The notes: generated by a model not told the origin, from the letters alone. A stretch of 64,000 nt of DNA from Sporosarcina luteola (GCA_014204635.1 JACHLS010000001.1:186001-250000), one strand, 5' to 3'. Positions 42,573 through 53,018 are shown, numbered from the stretch's first letter. Program-made: numbers and translations.

Positions 42573-43563
42573 GCTTGGACGTCCGATCCGGGATTTGCGG
42601 ATTTCGGTGACAGACCGATGCAATTTCAGATGCTCGTACTGCATGCCAAAGGAAATCTTTGGCGATGACTATGCGTTTTTGCCAAAGAGTGAACTGCTGT
42701 CCTTTGAGGAGATCGAGCGGTTTTCAAACATCTTTGCTTCTCTCGGTGTTAAGAAGCTTCGATTAACGGGCGGCGAACCCCTGATGCGGCGAAATCTTCC
42801 CGAATTGATTGCCAAGCTGACGAACATCGAAGGAATTGTAGACATTGGGCTGACGACGAACGGTGTGCTGCTCGGCCAGTATGCCAAGCCGCTCTATGAC
42901 GCTGGCCTCCGCCGATTGAATATGAGTCTCGATGCGCTTGATCCGGAGCTGTTCGGAAAAATGAATGGCCGCGGCATTAAACCGGATCTTATTCTTTCCA
43001 ATATTGATCGGGCGCAGGAGCTCGGCTTTGAGATCAAAATGAACATGGTCGTCCAAAAGGGGCTCAATGAAAAAGAAATCCTCCCGATGGCTGCCTATTT
43101 CAAAGAGCGGGGCATCACGCTTCGATTCATCGAATTTATGGACGTTGGCAACGACAACGGCTGGAGCTTCGAAAAAGTTGTAACAAAGAAGGAAATCTAC
43201 GACATGCTGAGCGCGGAGTATGAGATAGAGCCGGCAGAGGAAGCGTATTTCGGTGAAGTTGCGAAACGCTACCGCTACCTGGATAATGGAGCGGAAGTCG
43301 GCTTCATCACATCTGTATCCGAATCATTCTGTTCCTCATGTACGCGGGCAAGGCTTTCCTCGGATGGCAAGCTGTACACCTGCCTGTTTGCATCCAACGG
43401 TTTTGATTTGCGGAAACTGATCCGCAGCGGAATGACGGATGAGGAGCTTCGTGAGCAGATCGTATCGGTTTGGAAAAGTCGCGGCGACCGCTATTCTGAT
43501 GAGCGGACAGAACAAACAGCGAAAAACAGGAAAAAGATTAATATGAGTTATATTGGTGGATAA
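42553..43563 (+). CDS. moaA: GTP 3',8-cyclase (radical SAM)
   Basis: 336 residues; first step of molybdopterin synthesis. The radical-SAM cluster is Cys23, Cys27 and Cys30 ([10 protein letters not shown]); a second cluster uses the C-terminal [28 protein letters not shown] binds SAM. It ends with Gly-Gly (YIGG), which is required in MoaA. The ATG at 42553 follows GAAAGGAGAGG. Last gene of the mo run; a strong terminator lies ~230 bp downstream. Confidence 0.96.
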   Translation: MEAIVDKLGRPIRDLRISVTDRCNFRCSYCMPKEIFGDDYAFLPKSELLSFEEIERFSNIFASLGVKKLRLTGGEPLMRRNLPELIAKLTNIEGIVDIGLTTNGVLLGQYAKPLYDAGLRRLNMSLDALDPELFGKMNGRGIKPDLILSNIDRAQELGFEIKMNMVVQKGLNEKEILPMAAYFKERGITLRFIEFMDVGNDNGWSFEKVVTKKEIYDMLSAEYEIEPAEEAYFGEVAKRYRYLDNGAEVGFITSVSESFCSSCTRARLSSDGKLYTCLFASNGFDLRKLIRSGMTDEELREQIVSVWKSRGDRYSDERTEQTAKNRKKINMSYIGG

Positions 43564-43790
43564 TACGCCCCTTTTGAGCAATGATAAGGTAATGGGAACG
43601 AGAAGATGAAATTAAAGATAAAACTTTCGCCTTGGACAAGACGATAGAAGATTGATTATGTTGTCTTATACTCTACTTATCCTGTCTATATTGACTATTA
43701 AAAGGGTTGTATACTTTGAGAAGAAAAGAGCAAAAGTAAAAAGTGAAATTGGCCACATAAAGCATATTATAGAGTAAGATTTGGGAACTA
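43564..43790. other. Gene-free stretch behind moaA
   Basis: AT-rich, no gene recognised, and no terminator close to the moaA stop. The first strong one is at 43791. The whole gene-free interval runs to 44249 and also holds the repeat array at 43980-44085. Confidence 0.4.
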
Positions 43791-43839
43791 AGACTAGCCT
43801 GGAAATCAGTATGACCGATTTCCAGGCTAGTCTTTTCTT
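43791..43839. terminator. 17-bp perfect-stem terminator behind moaA
   Basis: AGACTAGCCTGGAAATC pairs perfectly with GATTTCCAGGCTAGTCT around a nine-base loop, followed by TTTCTT. Probably the end of the mo transcript. Confidence 0.88.
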
Positions 43840-43979
43840 ATAGAACCAAAGTTTGCTGGATCACGAATAGTTAGAGTGCGCAGACATGGTGTTGAGCTTG
43901 CACCCTCCGCATATGCTTCTTGTTCACAACACTGCATCTCGGCTGGTGAATAAGGCAAATTACAGTGGAAGTTCTCTGG

Positions 43980-44085
43980 ATCTTATGCGCGGTAGTGTGT
44001 TGCTTATGCGCGGCTGCGTATTGTTTATGCGCGGTTGCGTGGTGCTTATGCGCGGTAGTGTGTTGTTTATGCGTGGTTGCTCGGA
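43980..44085. repeat. 21-bp tandem repeat array (TTATGCGCGGTTG type)
   Basis: Five units of 21 bp with core CTTATGCGCGGTAGTGTG or TTTATGCGCGGTTGCGTG. As 21 is divisible by three, reading frames stay open through it and give repeats such as LMRGSVL, but there is no ribosome site. Same period as the other three arrays in the window. Confidence 0.82.
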
Positions 44086-44249
44086 GAATTGAGGACGATT
44101 ATGAATCAGTTTCCAAATACAATAAGGGGAATACAAGCCATATGAATTCCGGACGCCCTTCGCGGACTTTCCTTTATAATCACGCAAATCTATTTATAGG
44201 TTTCTGAATTATGCTACGATAGATGAAAAGAGATGGGGAGGTAAGGGGA

Positions 44250-45212
44250 ATGAGACCGAGTGTGTTTATAACAAGGAAGTTGCCAGAGAAAATGGTAGCG
44301 CCGCTTCGGGAAAAGTTTGAAGTGCGCATGTGGGATTCGGACGTGTCGGCAGTGCGCCGCTCTGTTTTAGTAGAGGAGATTTCTCAAGTTGATGCGTTGT
44401 GGACAGTCGTATCGGACCGGATTGAGAGTGAACTGCTGGGAACTGCGGAACATTTAAAAGTCATCGCCAATATGGGGGTCGGATTCAATAATATCGATAC
44501 AGGCGCCGCGAAGGAAAAGGGAATCATCGTAACGAATACGCCGGATGTGCTTACCGAGACGACAGCGGATTTGGCATTCGCATTACTGCTTGCAACGGCC
44601 CGCAGGCTCAACCGGGCAGAGCGGGAACTGCGGCATGGGGGCTGGTTGTCCTGGACGCCAATGGGCTTCACTGGGATGGATGTCGGTGGGAAAACGCTCG
44701 GCATCATCGGCATGGGCCGGATCGGAGAGGCGGTTATGCGCCGCGCTAGAGGATTCAATATGCGAGTCTTGTATCATAACCGCAGTCAGAAGAAAGCCGT
44801 AGAACAACAATACGGTTGCGAGTACGTGACGTTAAATCAGTTATTGGAAAGGGCTGACCATGTCGTCATCTTGGCCCCCTACACGGAAGAAACAGCCGGA
44901 CTGATTGGGGAGCGGGAATTGGGTCTGATGAAGAAGACGGCGACATTAATCAGTATGTCCCGTGGTGGAATTGTTGATGAAGAGGCGCTGTATGAAGCGT
45001 TGAGAAATGAAACGATTTGGGGTGCAGGGTTGGATGTATGGGAAAAAGAACCGGTTTCCAAGCACCATCCGTTGCTTACGCTGCCGAATGTAACCGTGTT
45101 GCCGCATATCGGCAGTGCGACGGTTGAGACGAGGGAAGCGATGATGCGGATGAATGCCCAAGCGATTGTTGACGTGTTGGAGGGCAGGGAACCGGATAAT
45201 CGGGTTGTATAG
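44250..45212 (+). CDS. D-isomer-specific 2-hydroxyacid dehydrogenase
   Basis: 320 residues. NAD(P)-binding motif GIIGMGRIGEAVMRR; catalytic Arg in SMSRGGIVDEEAL, Glu in DVWEKEPV and His in LPHIGSATVETR. The pattern fits the glyoxylate/hydroxypyruvate/2-ketogluconate reductase group (GyaR/YvcT-like). The ATG at 44250 follows GGGGAGGTAAGGGGA; an earlier in-frame start at 44223 lacks spacing to any site. Single gene with its own terminator; the next gene is an AraC regulator. Confidence 0.9.
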   Translation: MRPSVFITRKLPEKMVAPLREKFEVRMWDSDVSAVRRSVLVEEISQVDALWTVVSDRIESELLGTAEHLKVIANMGVGFNNIDTGAAKEKGIIVTNTPDVLTETTADLAFALLLATARRLNRAERELRHGGWLSWTPMGFTGMDVGGKTLGIIGMGRIGEAVMRRARGFNMRVLYHNRSQKKAVEQQYGCEYVTLNQLLERADHVVILAPYTEETAGLIGERELGLMKKTATLISMSRGGIVDEEALYEALRNETIWGAGLDVWEKEPVSKHHPLLTLPNVTVLPHIGSATVETREAMMRMNAQAIVDVLEGREPDNRVV

Positions 45213-45221
45213 GAAGAGAAT

Positions 45222-45252
45222 GGGGAGGTGTCGTTCCTCCCTTCTTAATTTT
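45222..45252 (+). terminator. Terminator of the hydroxyacid dehydrogenase gene
   Basis: GGGAGG pairs with CCTCCC around TGTCGTT, followed by TTCTTAATTTT. Confidence 0.75.
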
Positions 45253-45403
45253 AGGATATACAACAAAATGGCAGTTAACTTGCATTCTGCAAGTAAGCGC
45301 CGAGTTTTTACTCGCGCATCGTTTGCCATTTCAAAAAAACGAACCGAGATTGTTTGTTGTAAGCAAATGGAGGCCCGATCTCTAGCGGAACGAAGGTGAT
45401 TCG

Positions 45404-46834
45404 ATGCACATCTATATGCTTCTCCATGACTCATTGGAAGCGCAAGGACTGAAATGGCTGCTCACATCGCAATGGAATGATATCCAAGTGACAATAGCGG
45501 AGCAGGTTATGGAGTTGGAGTGGATGCATGAGGCTGATTTCTATCTTGTCGATATGAAGTTCATTACCGAGGAGAAACTGACAATTCCTGGACATGTGGA
45601 ATGGCTTGGCCTTTCCTCAGATCGTACTTTTCAGACGGTGTACGAGGCGCTGTCCATGAAAGCAGAAGATATTCTCTTTAGGCCATTGCAACCGGAGCGG
45701 CTTATTTCACATGTTCAGCAACTGCGATTCCGGCGGCGCAACGAGAAAGTGCAGCTGAAACGGCAAGAAACAGCGGAATTGCCCCTTACTTATGAAGACT
45801 TCCTGTTAGGCAATACATACCCTGATCGTCCATTACTCTTAAGTTTAATTGCGCCGTCTCATCTGGATGCGTTACAGTATCTCGTGAGAGAACTGGAAAG
45901 GTACAATTTTCCGACCCGTTATGACGTCTTTCCGTTTTCAAATTTTGTTCTGGTTGTCCATGAAACGAAAGACTCTGCTGCTCTTCAGGAGGCGTACCGC
46001 GTCTTTTTCTCTGAATGGAAATACCAGTCGGATGCGCTTTTGACGATTTATTTGTATGAAGGAACTAAACGGATCAGCTATCGGGAGCTTTACAGGAAGA
46101 TGCGTCGCTTTCACGAAAGAATCTTTTACGACGGGTACGATATTCTTACGTGGGGAGAGAAAGACATCCAGTGGCGTGATTTGGATCCATTTTTATCGCC
46201 TCTTGAACAGAGGGAATGGATTGAGATGTTGGAAAAACAGCAATCTGCCGAAATCCGAAGCTGGATGGAACAGGACTTTCTGACATTAGCCCCACCGTAC
46301 CCGAATCCGGAGATGGTGCGCATCCGTTTAACGAGCATTTTGGCACAAGTGCGCCGTTATATGACAGCAAGATCTCTCATGTCAGAGGCGGCCGAGAGCA
46401 CCTATCGGACACTATTTGAAACAATCATCCGGGAACCTGTCGTATACCGGATTGTTGAGTCGTTCATCACATTTGTCACCACGCTTTTTGGATCATCACA
46501 AATCGTATCAAGGCAATCTGCGTTAGTAGAGGAAAAAGTGAGAGAACGAATTGCCTTGAACTATTGGAATGCGTCATGGAGCTTGGCAGCTTGTGCAGAG
46601 GAATTGAACATTCATAAAAGTACGTTGAGCCGGAAGTATGCGAAGGAGGCAGGCGAGTCGTTCAGTGACTCATTGCTGAAAAAAAGGGTGGAGGAAGCTG
46701 CCCGTTTGTTAAAAGAAACTGATCTCTCGATTGCGGATGTCGCAAAGGCCGCCGGGTTTACCCATGCAACGTATTTCAGCAGAAGGTTTAAGGAGACGAC
46801 TGGGCTAACGCCTAATCAATATAGAAACTGGTAA
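45404..46834 (+). CDS. AraC family regulator with unusual N-terminal half
   Basis: 476 residues. The C-terminal ~100 residues are a double helix-turn-helix: ASWSLAACAEELNIHKSTLS, then LKETDLSIADVAKAAGFTHA and YFSRRFKETTGLTPNQYR. The first ~110 residues look like a degenerate receiver domain (FYLVDMKFITEEK), lacking the acidic pair. The middle ~250 residues resemble the linker domain of YesN-type regulators but carry no motif that I can name. No kinase gene is adjacent. Target unknown; the neighbouring hydroxyacid dehydrogenase is a candidate. The ATG at 45404 follows GAAGGTGAT. Confidence 0.85.
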   Translation: MHIYMLLHDSLEAQGLKWLLTSQWNDIQVTIAEQVMELEWMHEADFYLVDMKFITEEKLTIPGHVEWLGLSSDRTFQTVYEALSMKAEDILFRPLQPERLISHVQQLRFRRRNEKVQLKRQETAELPLTYEDFLLGNTYPDRPLLLSLIAPSHLDALQYLVRELERYNFPTRYDVFPFSNFVLVVHETKDSAALQEAYRVFFSEWKYQSDALLTIYLYEGTKRISYRELYRKMRRFHERIFYDGYDILTWGEKDIQWRDLDPFLSPLEQREWIEMLEKQQSAEIRSWMEQDFLTLAPPYPNPEMVRIRLTSILAQVRRYMTARSLMSEAAESTYRTLFETIIREPVVYRIVESFITFVTTLFGSSQIVSRQSALVEEKVRERIALNYWNASWSLAACAEELNIHKSTLSRKYAKEAGESFSDSLLKKRVEEAARLLKETDLSIADVAKAAGFTHATYFSRRFKETTGLTPNQYRNW

Positions 46835-46835
46835 C

Positions 46836-46864
46836 AGCGGGGAGGTTCTATCCTCGCTTTTTCT
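46836..46864 (+). terminator. Terminator of the AraC regulator gene
   Basis: AGCGGGGA pairs with TCCTCGCT (one G-U) around GGTTCTA, followed by TTTTTC. Confidence 0.85.
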
Positions 46865-47058
46865 TATTTCTGCTTGATTTTAAATATCGCTCTTGTAGTG
46901 GGATATATAAAGTCAAGTAAGGGCTTGCTATTAAAACGCTCAAATTGAATGTTTTTTTGTCTTCAGTAAAATAATGAAGATACGATAAACGAAATTCCAA
47001 TTTTAACGGGTCAAAAGCAGCTTTGCATTCGTCTAATCTTTTGAAGGGAGGGGCAGCG

Positions 47059-47604
47059 GTGCTTATTCAAGAAAGTAATGATTTTGAAAAAACTAGTGAC
47101 GACCTTTTGCATCAGTTAATGGTGAAGTATGGGTCAGAGTTAAAACGGATCGCCTATTTGTATGTAAATGATCCAGTTGAATGTGAAGATATCATTCAGG
47201 AAGTTTTCATAACTTGTTATCAAAACTTGGCCAATTTTCGTCATGAAGCGAGTTATAAAACTTGGTTAATTAGAATTACGATTAACAAATGTAAGGATCA
47301 TCGTAAGCGATGGAGCATTAAAAATCTAATATATAAACCAGAAATTTCTTCATTGAATACAAGTCATTCATCCGAAAATGAATATATTGACCAACAACAT
47401 TCCAAAGAAATAATAAAACAAATCGCTAATCTTTCAGGAAAATACAAAGAAGTCCTCATTCTTTATTACTATCAGGAAATGAACATGGAGGAAATAAGTT
47501 ATGTCTTAAATATTAGTATAAATACCGTAAAATCCAGACTGTTACGCGGAAAAGAAGCTCTTAAAACAAAACTTGAAAGGAGTAGTCAACTTGAATCACT
47601 TTGA
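47059..47604 (+). CDS. Second ECF-type sigma factor
   Basis: 181 residues. Region 2: LKRIAYLYVNDPVECEDIIQ and ASYKTWLIRITINKCKDHRK. Region 4: MNMEEISYVLNISINTVKSR. The GTG start at 47059 follows AAGGGAGGGG; a TTG at 47023 has none. AT-rich relative to the mo and hut genes. Its stop overlaps the next gene, a one-helix membrane protein, by 14 bp, so they form a sigma/anti-sigma-like pair. Confidence 0.9.
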   Translation: MLIQESNDFEKTSDDLLHQLMVKYGSELKRIAYLYVNDPVECEDIIQEVFITCYQNLANFRHEASYKTWLIRITINKCKDHRKRWSIKNLIYKPEISSLNTSHSSENEYIDQQHSKEIIKQIANLSGKYKEVLILYYYQEMNMEEISYVLNISINTVKSRLLRGKEALKTKLERSSQLESL

Positions 47605-48406
47605 TAAGAAGATATCAGATAAAGTGAAAAGTTATTTAGATGAAAATGTTGAATTTTCGGCTGAAGAAATCAAGAAAATGAACCTGAAAATTCAACAAGG
47701 GTTTCATAAATCAAGAAGCATTAATCCGTTATATTGGACAATTTTGGCTTCTGCAGCGATTATTTTTCTCGTATTAAGCCTATCTTTTCTAAAAAGTCCA
47801 TTTGTAGTTCCGGAAAACGAGCATCTTGCACAGGGTTCTGGTAATGAAAATATTACTTTACCTGAAGGTGAAGAATTAGCTGTGGACCTGTCTGACTTAG
47901 AACAAATGAATATTGGTGCCGAGATGCCCCAACTTTTATATGCCGATAACCAGATAGCGGTTATGCAAGGTACATTTGGAGTAGTCGTATATAATATGCA
48001 AGATTCAATTGTTACTAATCGAATTTCATATGAGCAAATTAAGTCGTATGGCATCTCAATGTTGTTGGCATCTGTATCGCAAGATGGTACAACAATCTTT
48101 ATTGGAAATGATGATATGTCCATGTCGTCTAATGAATCTATATTTACTCACCAATATGATATTAGTACTAGAATAATCAAAACAACTACACAACAGCCAT
48201 CAAATTTATTTAGGCCAAAAACTATTGAACAACCTGGTTATCATGAACAATACGACGATTTAGAATATGGTACGAGTCACAATATTGTAGAATTGGATAG
48301 GTCATTTATATATCTTCGCTCCGCAAAATGGGAAATGAAAGACCTACAAATTGTTAATTGCCCGTATGAATATGGTGAAAGCACAGTCTTTGATGTGTTC
48401 AAATGA
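47591..48406 (+). CDS. Membrane protein, probable anti-sigma factor of the second ECF sigma
   Basis: 271 residues: a charged N-terminus (1-46), one membrane helix at about 47-67 (LYWTILASAAIIFLVLSLSF), and an extracytoplasmic region rich in Ser, Asn and Asp with no family motif known to me. The position and topology suggest an anti-sigma factor. The TTG start at 47591 is eight bases after AAAGGAG; it overlaps the sigma gene. Confidence 0.65.
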   Translation: MNHFDKKISDKVKSYLDENVEFSAEEIKKMNLKIQQGFHKSRSINPLYWTILASAAIIFLVLSLSFLKSPFVVPENEHLAQGSGNENITLPEGEELAVDLSDLEQMNIGAEMPQLLYADNQIAVMQGTFGVVVYNMQDSIVTNRISYEQIKSYGISMLLASVSQDGTTIFIGNDDMSMSSNESIFTHQYDISTRIIKTTTQQPSNLFRPKTIEQPGYHEQYDDLEYGTSHNIVELDRSFIYLRSAKWEMKDLQIVNCPYEYGESTVFDVFK

Positions 48407-48644
48407 GAATTGTAATCTGTCAAAACGCAAAGGTACCCAACAATTTTGGGTCAATACCCTATGTCATTAACATTTTCTTATTTGCATCAGCTTAGGATGC
48501 TACAGAAATATTGTATAAGTATATGAAAATAAATATAAAAATGCTCTAAAAAAACATGAAAGTATAAGTGATAATAAAATATTATAAATAATTAACTGAA
48601 GAATCCATATAGAATGAAAGTAACGAAAAAAGGGGGCGTAAAAA

Positions 48645-50318
48645 ATGAAAGCGGATACAATGGATCAAGTTGTTCAATACAGGGGGACTGAATTAAATAC
48701 CAAAGGTTGGCAACAGGAAGCGGCGTTGCGAATGCTGATGAACAATTTGCATCCCGACGTGGCGGAGCATCCGGAAAATCTTGTTGTCTATGGCGGCATT
48801 GGAAAGGCTGCTCGGAATTGGGAGAGTTTCGATGCCATTGTCCGGTCGCTGAAAGAATTGGAAAATGACGAGACGTTGCTCATCCAATCCGGGAAACCGG
48901 TTGTCATTTTTAAGACGCATACAAACGCACCGCGTGTTTTAATTGCAAATTCGAATATTGTTCCGGCATATGCGAATTGGGATACGTTTCATGAGCTCGA
49001 TAAGAAAGGTCTCATGATGTACGGGCAAATGACGGCTGGCAGTTGGATCTATATCGGTTCGCAAGGGATCGTGCAAGGGACATATGAGACGTTTGCGGAA
49101 CTTGCAAAGCAGCATTTCGGAGGCACGCTAAAAGGAACAATCACGCTGACGGCTGGCCTTGGCGGCATGGGAGGCGCGCAGCCACTTGCGGTCACGATGG
49201 CAGGCGGCGTCTGCATCGGGGTGGAAGTGGATGAAACACGAATCGACCGTCGGATTGACACGAGATATACGGATGTCAAAACAGATTCTCTTAATGAAGC
49301 GATCCGGCTTGCGAAAGAAGCGAAGGCAGAGGGAAAGGCGTTGTCGATCGGCTTGCTTGGTAATGCGTCGGACATTCTTCCTGAAATGATTGCTCGTGGA
49401 TTTAATCCGGATGTGCTGACAGATCAGACATCTGCACACGATCCGCTTAACGGCTACATTCCATCCGGCATGTCACTTGCGGAGGCAGCCGAGCTTCGTG
49501 ATTCCAACCCGGAAGAGTATGTGAAGCGTTCGAAAGCGTCGATGGCAAAACATGTGTCCGCCATGATTGACATGATGGATAAAGGCGCAATTACGTTTGA
49601 CTATGGCAATAACATTCGCCAAGTGGCAAAGGATGAAGGGGTCGAGCGGGCGTTTGATTTCCCTGGATTCGTTCCGGCGTACATCCGCCCGCAGTTCTGC
49701 GAAGGGAAAGGGCCGTTCCGCTGGGTGGCGTTATCTGGTGATCCGGAGGATATCCGCAAGACAGATGAGGTGATTTTGCGCGAATTCAGTTATAACACGC
49801 ACCTGTGCAATTGGATCAAAATGGCGCAGGAGAAAATCCAGTTCCAAGGACTGCCGGCCCGAATCTGCTGGCTCGGGTATGGTGAACGTGCGCGTTTCGG
49901 AAAAATCATTAATGACATGGTGGCGAGCGGTGAGATCAGTGCGCCGATTGTCATTGGGCGTGACCACCTCGACTCCGGTTCTGTCGCATCACCAAACCGG
50001 GAGACCGAAGCAATGAAGGATGGCTCAGATGTCGTATCCGACTGGCCGATATTAAACGCGATGATTAATGCGGTTGGCGGGGCAACATGGGTTTCTGTTC
50101 ATCATGGCGGCGGCGTCGGTATGGGGTATTCACAGCACGCTGGTATGGTGATTGTTGCAGACGGAACGAAGGAAGCAGAAGTGCGTCTAGCGCGAGTCTT
50201 GACGACAGATCCTGGAATGGGCATTGCCCGCCATGTCGATGCGGGTTATGATCTTGCCGTTAAGACAGCGAAGGAAAAAGGGGTTCGCATCCCGATGTTG
50301 GAAGGTGAGAATTCTTGA
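48645..50318 (+). CDS. hutU: Urocanate hydratase
   Basis: 557 residues, full length for the family. Second step of histidine breakdown (urocanate to imidazolone propionate), using tightly bound NAD as an electrophile. Landmarks: [63 protein letters not shown], and [16 protein letters not shown] with the cysteine of the active site. The ATG at 48645 follows AAAAAAGGGGG. The stop overlaps the hutI start. hutH, hutG and hutP are not adjacent. Confidence 0.97.
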   Translation: MKADTMDQVVQYRGTELNTKGWQQEAALRMLMNNLHPDVAEHPENLVVYGGIGKAARNWESFDAIVRSLKELENDETLLIQSGKPVVIFKTHTNAPRVLIANSNIVPAYANWDTFHELDKKGLMMYGQMTAGSWIYIGSQGIVQGTYETFAELAKQHFGGTLKGTITLTAGLGGMGGAQPLAVTMAGGVCIGVEVDETRIDRRIDTRYTDVKTDSLNEAIRLAKEAKAEGKALSIGLLGNASDILPEMIARGFNPDVLTDQTSAHDPLNGYIPSGMSLAEAAELRDSNPEEYVKRSKASMAKHVSAMIDMMDKGAITFDYGNNIRQVAKDEGVERAFDFPGFVPAYIRPQFCEGKGPFRWVALSGDPEDIRKTDEVILREFSYNTHLCNWIKMAQEKIQFQGLPARICWLGYGERARFGKIINDMVASGEISAPIVIGRDHLDSGSVASPNRETEAMKDGSDVVSDWPILNAMINAVGGATWVSVHHGGGVGMGYSQHAGMVIVADGTKEAEVRLARVLTTDPGMGIARHVDAGYDLAVKTAKEKGVRIPMLEGENS

Positions 50319-51568
50319 AACCGGTTTGGATTAAACATGCAGCACAGTTAGCGACAATACGTGGGGAAAACGCACCGAGAAAACGGCAGGACATGTCAGA
50401 GCTTGGCATTATTGAGGATGGCAGTGTTTGGATGGAAGACGGTGTCATCAAGGCGGTTGGCCAGACGGAAGAATTGGAACAGATTTTTGGGGCGCGTTCC
50501 AAGGAAGCTGAAGTTGTCGATGCGACAGGGCGTCTTGTCACGCCAGGGCTCGTCGATCCGCATACACATGTGGTTTTCGGCGGCAGCAGGGAGCGTGAAT
50601 TTGAAATGCGTCTGGAAGGCGCCACATATATGGATATCATGAATGCCGGCGGAGGCATCCATGCGACGACCCGCATGACGCGGGAAGCGACAGAGGATGA
50701 GTTGGTCGAGCAGGCTTCAAGGCGTCTTGATTCTTTTCTGACACATGGCGTCACCACAGTAGAAGGGAAGAGCGGCTATGGGCTTGACCTCGTAACGGAG
50801 CTGAAGCAACTGCGAGCTATGAAGCGGCTGAATGAACTTCATCCAGTTGACCTTGTGCCAACGTTCATGGCGGCACATGCCGTTCCGCAAGAATATAAAG
50901 GGAATGAAGGTGAATATATTGATAGCATCATAAACGACATGCTTCCAGCCGTGGCAGAGGAGAAACTCGCCGTGTTCAACGATGTGTTCTGTGAGGTCGG
51001 CGTATTCACACCAGAGCAGTCAGAGCGGATTCTGGAAGCGGGGAAAAGGCATGGGTTCATTCCAAAAATCCATGCCGATGAAATCGAATCGTATGGCGGG
51101 GCTGAGCTTGCTGCGAAAGTCGGCGCGATTTCGGCGGAACATTTATTGAAAGCGTCCACTGAGGGAATCCAGAAGATGGCGGAAGCTGGTGTCATCGCCT
51201 GCTTATTGCCTGCCACGGCGCTATTCCTCAGGGAAGAAGCTGCGAAGGGGCGACAGATGGTGGATGAAGGGGTGGCGGTTGCCATTTCGACAGATTGCAA
51301 TCCAGGGTCATCGCCAACAACGTCAATGCCGCTTGTCATGAACCTGGCTTGCATATCGATGCGTCTTACGCCGGCGGAAGCGCTTGTAGCTGCAACGATG
51401 AATGCGGCCTGCGCCATCCGCATGGAGGATAGGGTTGGCTCTTTGGATGTTGGCAAGCAAGGTGATGTGGTTCTTTGGAATGTTGCCAACTATCAAGAAT
51501 TGCAATATTTGTTCGGCGTGAACCACGTCGGCCAAGTGTGGAAAAAAGGGAAACGGGTTGTAGGGTAA
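50315..51568 (+). CDS. hutI: Imidazolonepropionase
   Basis: 417-residue metal-dependent amidohydrolase; third step of histidine breakdown. Metal ligands are in [10 protein letters not shown] (H-x-H), in MAAHAVP, in KIHADEIES and in [11 protein letters not shown]. The TTG start at 50315 has GGAAGGTGAGA upstream and overlaps hutU by 4 bp. A terminator follows the gene. Confidence 0.96.
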   Translation: MKPVWIKHAAQLATIRGENAPRKRQDMSELGIIEDGSVWMEDGVIKAVGQTEELEQIFGARSKEAEVVDATGRLVTPGLVDPHTHVVFGGSREREFEMRLEGATYMDIMNAGGGIHATTRMTREATEDELVEQASRRLDSFLTHGVTTVEGKSGYGLDLVTELKQLRAMKRLNELHPVDLVPTFMAAHAVPQEYKGNEGEYIDSIINDMLPAVAEEKLAVFNDVFCEVGVFTPEQSERILEAGKRHGFIPKIHADEIESYGGAELAAKVGAISAEHLLKASTEGIQKMAEAGVIACLLPATALFLREEAAKGRQMVDEGVAVAISTDCNPGSSPTTSMPLVMNLACISMRLTPAEALVAATMNAACAIRMEDRVGSLDVGKQGDVVLWNVANYQELQYLFGVNHVGQVWKKGKRVVG

Positions 51569-51573
51569 TGTGT

Positions 51574-51610
51574 AGCCGTGAATGTCGGATGAATCATTCA
51601 CGGCTTTCTT
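51574..51610 (+). terminator. Terminator of the hutUI unit
   Basis: AGCCGTGAATG pairs with CATTCACGGCT (11 bp) around TCGGATGAAT, followed by TTCTTG. Confidence 0.88.
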
Positions 51611-51653
51611 GTAAAATGAGAAGATTGAATATTCAAATGAGGGGTGAAGAAAG

Positions 51654-52973
51654 ATGGCTCAATTGCAGGAGAGTGTAAAAACTCGTTCGACTCCGGGCAT
51701 GTGGAAGTTTTTTGTATTCAGTGCGATCGGCGCATTCATGTTTTTTGTACCCGTCACTATCGGTGAGAAGAATTCGATCATGCTCGACCATATGGTCTCG
51801 TGGATTCAGACAAATGCAACTGGGGCGCTGCCCTATTATGCCCTGTTGATTATTATGGCGGGTGCCGTTTATCCGTTTGCTTCCGGGACGTGGAAGAAAT
51901 CGAAAGTCGATATGATTTTCTCGTTTTTCAAAGTAGTCGGCTTAATTGTCGGCGTCATGCTTATTTTCAATATTGGTCCGGCTTGGCTGTTCGAACCGGA
52001 CATGGGACCGTTTTTGCTGAATAAGCTTGTAATTCCTGTTGGTTTGCTCGTTCCAATCGGCGCAGTGTTTTTGGCTTTATTGGTCGGATATGGCCTTCTG
52101 GAATTTGTCGGAGTCCTCGTGCAACCCGTCATGCGGCCGATCTGGCGGACGCCGGGCCGGTCAGCAATTGATGCGGTCGCTTCATTCGTCGGTTCCTATT
52201 CTTTAGGCCTGCTCATCACCAACCGAGTGTACAAGGAAGGAAAGTATACTGGGAGAGAAGCGGCAATCATTGCAACGGGTTTCTCGACTGTTTCTGCTAC
52301 CTTCATGGTTGTTGTAGCAAAAACACTTGATCTGATGAGTATGTGGAACCTCTATTTCTGGGTGACGCTGGCCGTCACATTCATCGTCACGGCAATCACA
52401 GTCCATTTATGGCCGCTTCGTTCTATTAAGGATGAATATTATGAAGGCTCAATCCCCCAGCCTGAAGTGAAACCTGAAGGGAAACGGTTTTCTGCAGCAT
52501 GGAGCGAGGCGATGGAGACGGTATCCAAGGCACCGACATTCGGCCGGAACCTCGTAACGAATGTGCGAGACGGATTGCTAATGGCGATGGCCATCTTGCC
52601 ATCCATCCTGTCGATTGGCCTGCTCGGCCTGATGTTAGCGGAGTTCACACCTGTGTTCGATTGGATTGGCTACATGTTCTATCCGTTCACTTGGGCGTTG
52701 CAGCTGCCGGAACCGATGCTTGTGGCGAAAGCGAGTGCGCTCGGCATTGCAGAGATGTTCCTGCCGGCCATGCTCGTTGTAGAATCGGCACTCGTCGTCA
52801 AGTTTGTCATCGCGGTTGTATCCGTCTCTTCGATCATCTTCTTTTCAGCTGTCGTGCCGTGCATTGTTTCGACGGAAATCCCGATTTCGATTCCGCAATT
52901 GGTTGCCATTTGGGTGCAACGCGTCATTCTTACCATCATCATCGTGACCCCTATCGCCTATTTATTGTTGTAA
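51654..52973 (+). CDS. YjiH-family membrane transporter-like protein (Gate/nucleoside-recognition domain)
   Basis: 439 residues with about 10-11 membrane helices. [19 protein letters not shown] and [16 protein letters not shown] are typical of YjiH proteins, whose genes are frequent neighbours of hut genes. A role in uptake of histidine, urocanate or a related compound is plausible but not shown. The ATG at 51654 follows GAGGGGTGAAGAAAG. A terminator separates it from hutI, so expression may be partly independent. Confidence 0.85.
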   Translation: MAQLQESVKTRSTPGMWKFFVFSAIGAFMFFVPVTIGEKNSIMLDHMVSWIQTNATGALPYYALLIIMAGAVYPFASGTWKKSKVDMIFSFFKVVGLIVGVMLIFNIGPAWLFEPDMGPFLLNKLVIPVGLLVPIGAVFLALLVGYGLLEFVGVLVQPVMRPIWRTPGRSAIDAVASFVGSYSLGLLITNRVYKEGKYTGREAAIIATGFSTVSATFMVVVAKTLDLMSMWNLYFWVTLAVTFIVTAITVHLWPLRSIKDEYYEGSIPQPEVKPEGKRFSAAWSEAMETVSKAPTFGRNLVTNVRDGLLMAMAILPSILSIGLLGLMLAEFTPVFDWIGYMFYPFTWALQLPEPMLVAKASALGIAEMFLPAMLVVESALVVKFVIAVVSVSSIIFFSAVVPCIVSTEIPISIPQLVAIWVQRVILTIIIVTPIAYLLL

Positions 52974-52982
52974 ATTACCAGT

Positions 52983-53018
52983 AGACATCCACAAGCTTTC
53001 GCTTTTGGATGTCTTTTC
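52983..53018 (+). terminator. Terminator of the YjiH gene
   Basis: AGACATCCA pairs with TGGATGTCT around a 14-base loop, followed by TTTC. Confidence 0.85.

Noticed and set aside
43886..44092. Small frame with repeated LMRG-type heptapeptides (68 codons), and an overlapping Cys-rich frame at 43965-44207
   Set aside because: Both are produced by the 21-bp DNA repeat. Neither has a ribosome site, and the second array frame is open for the same arithmetic reason.
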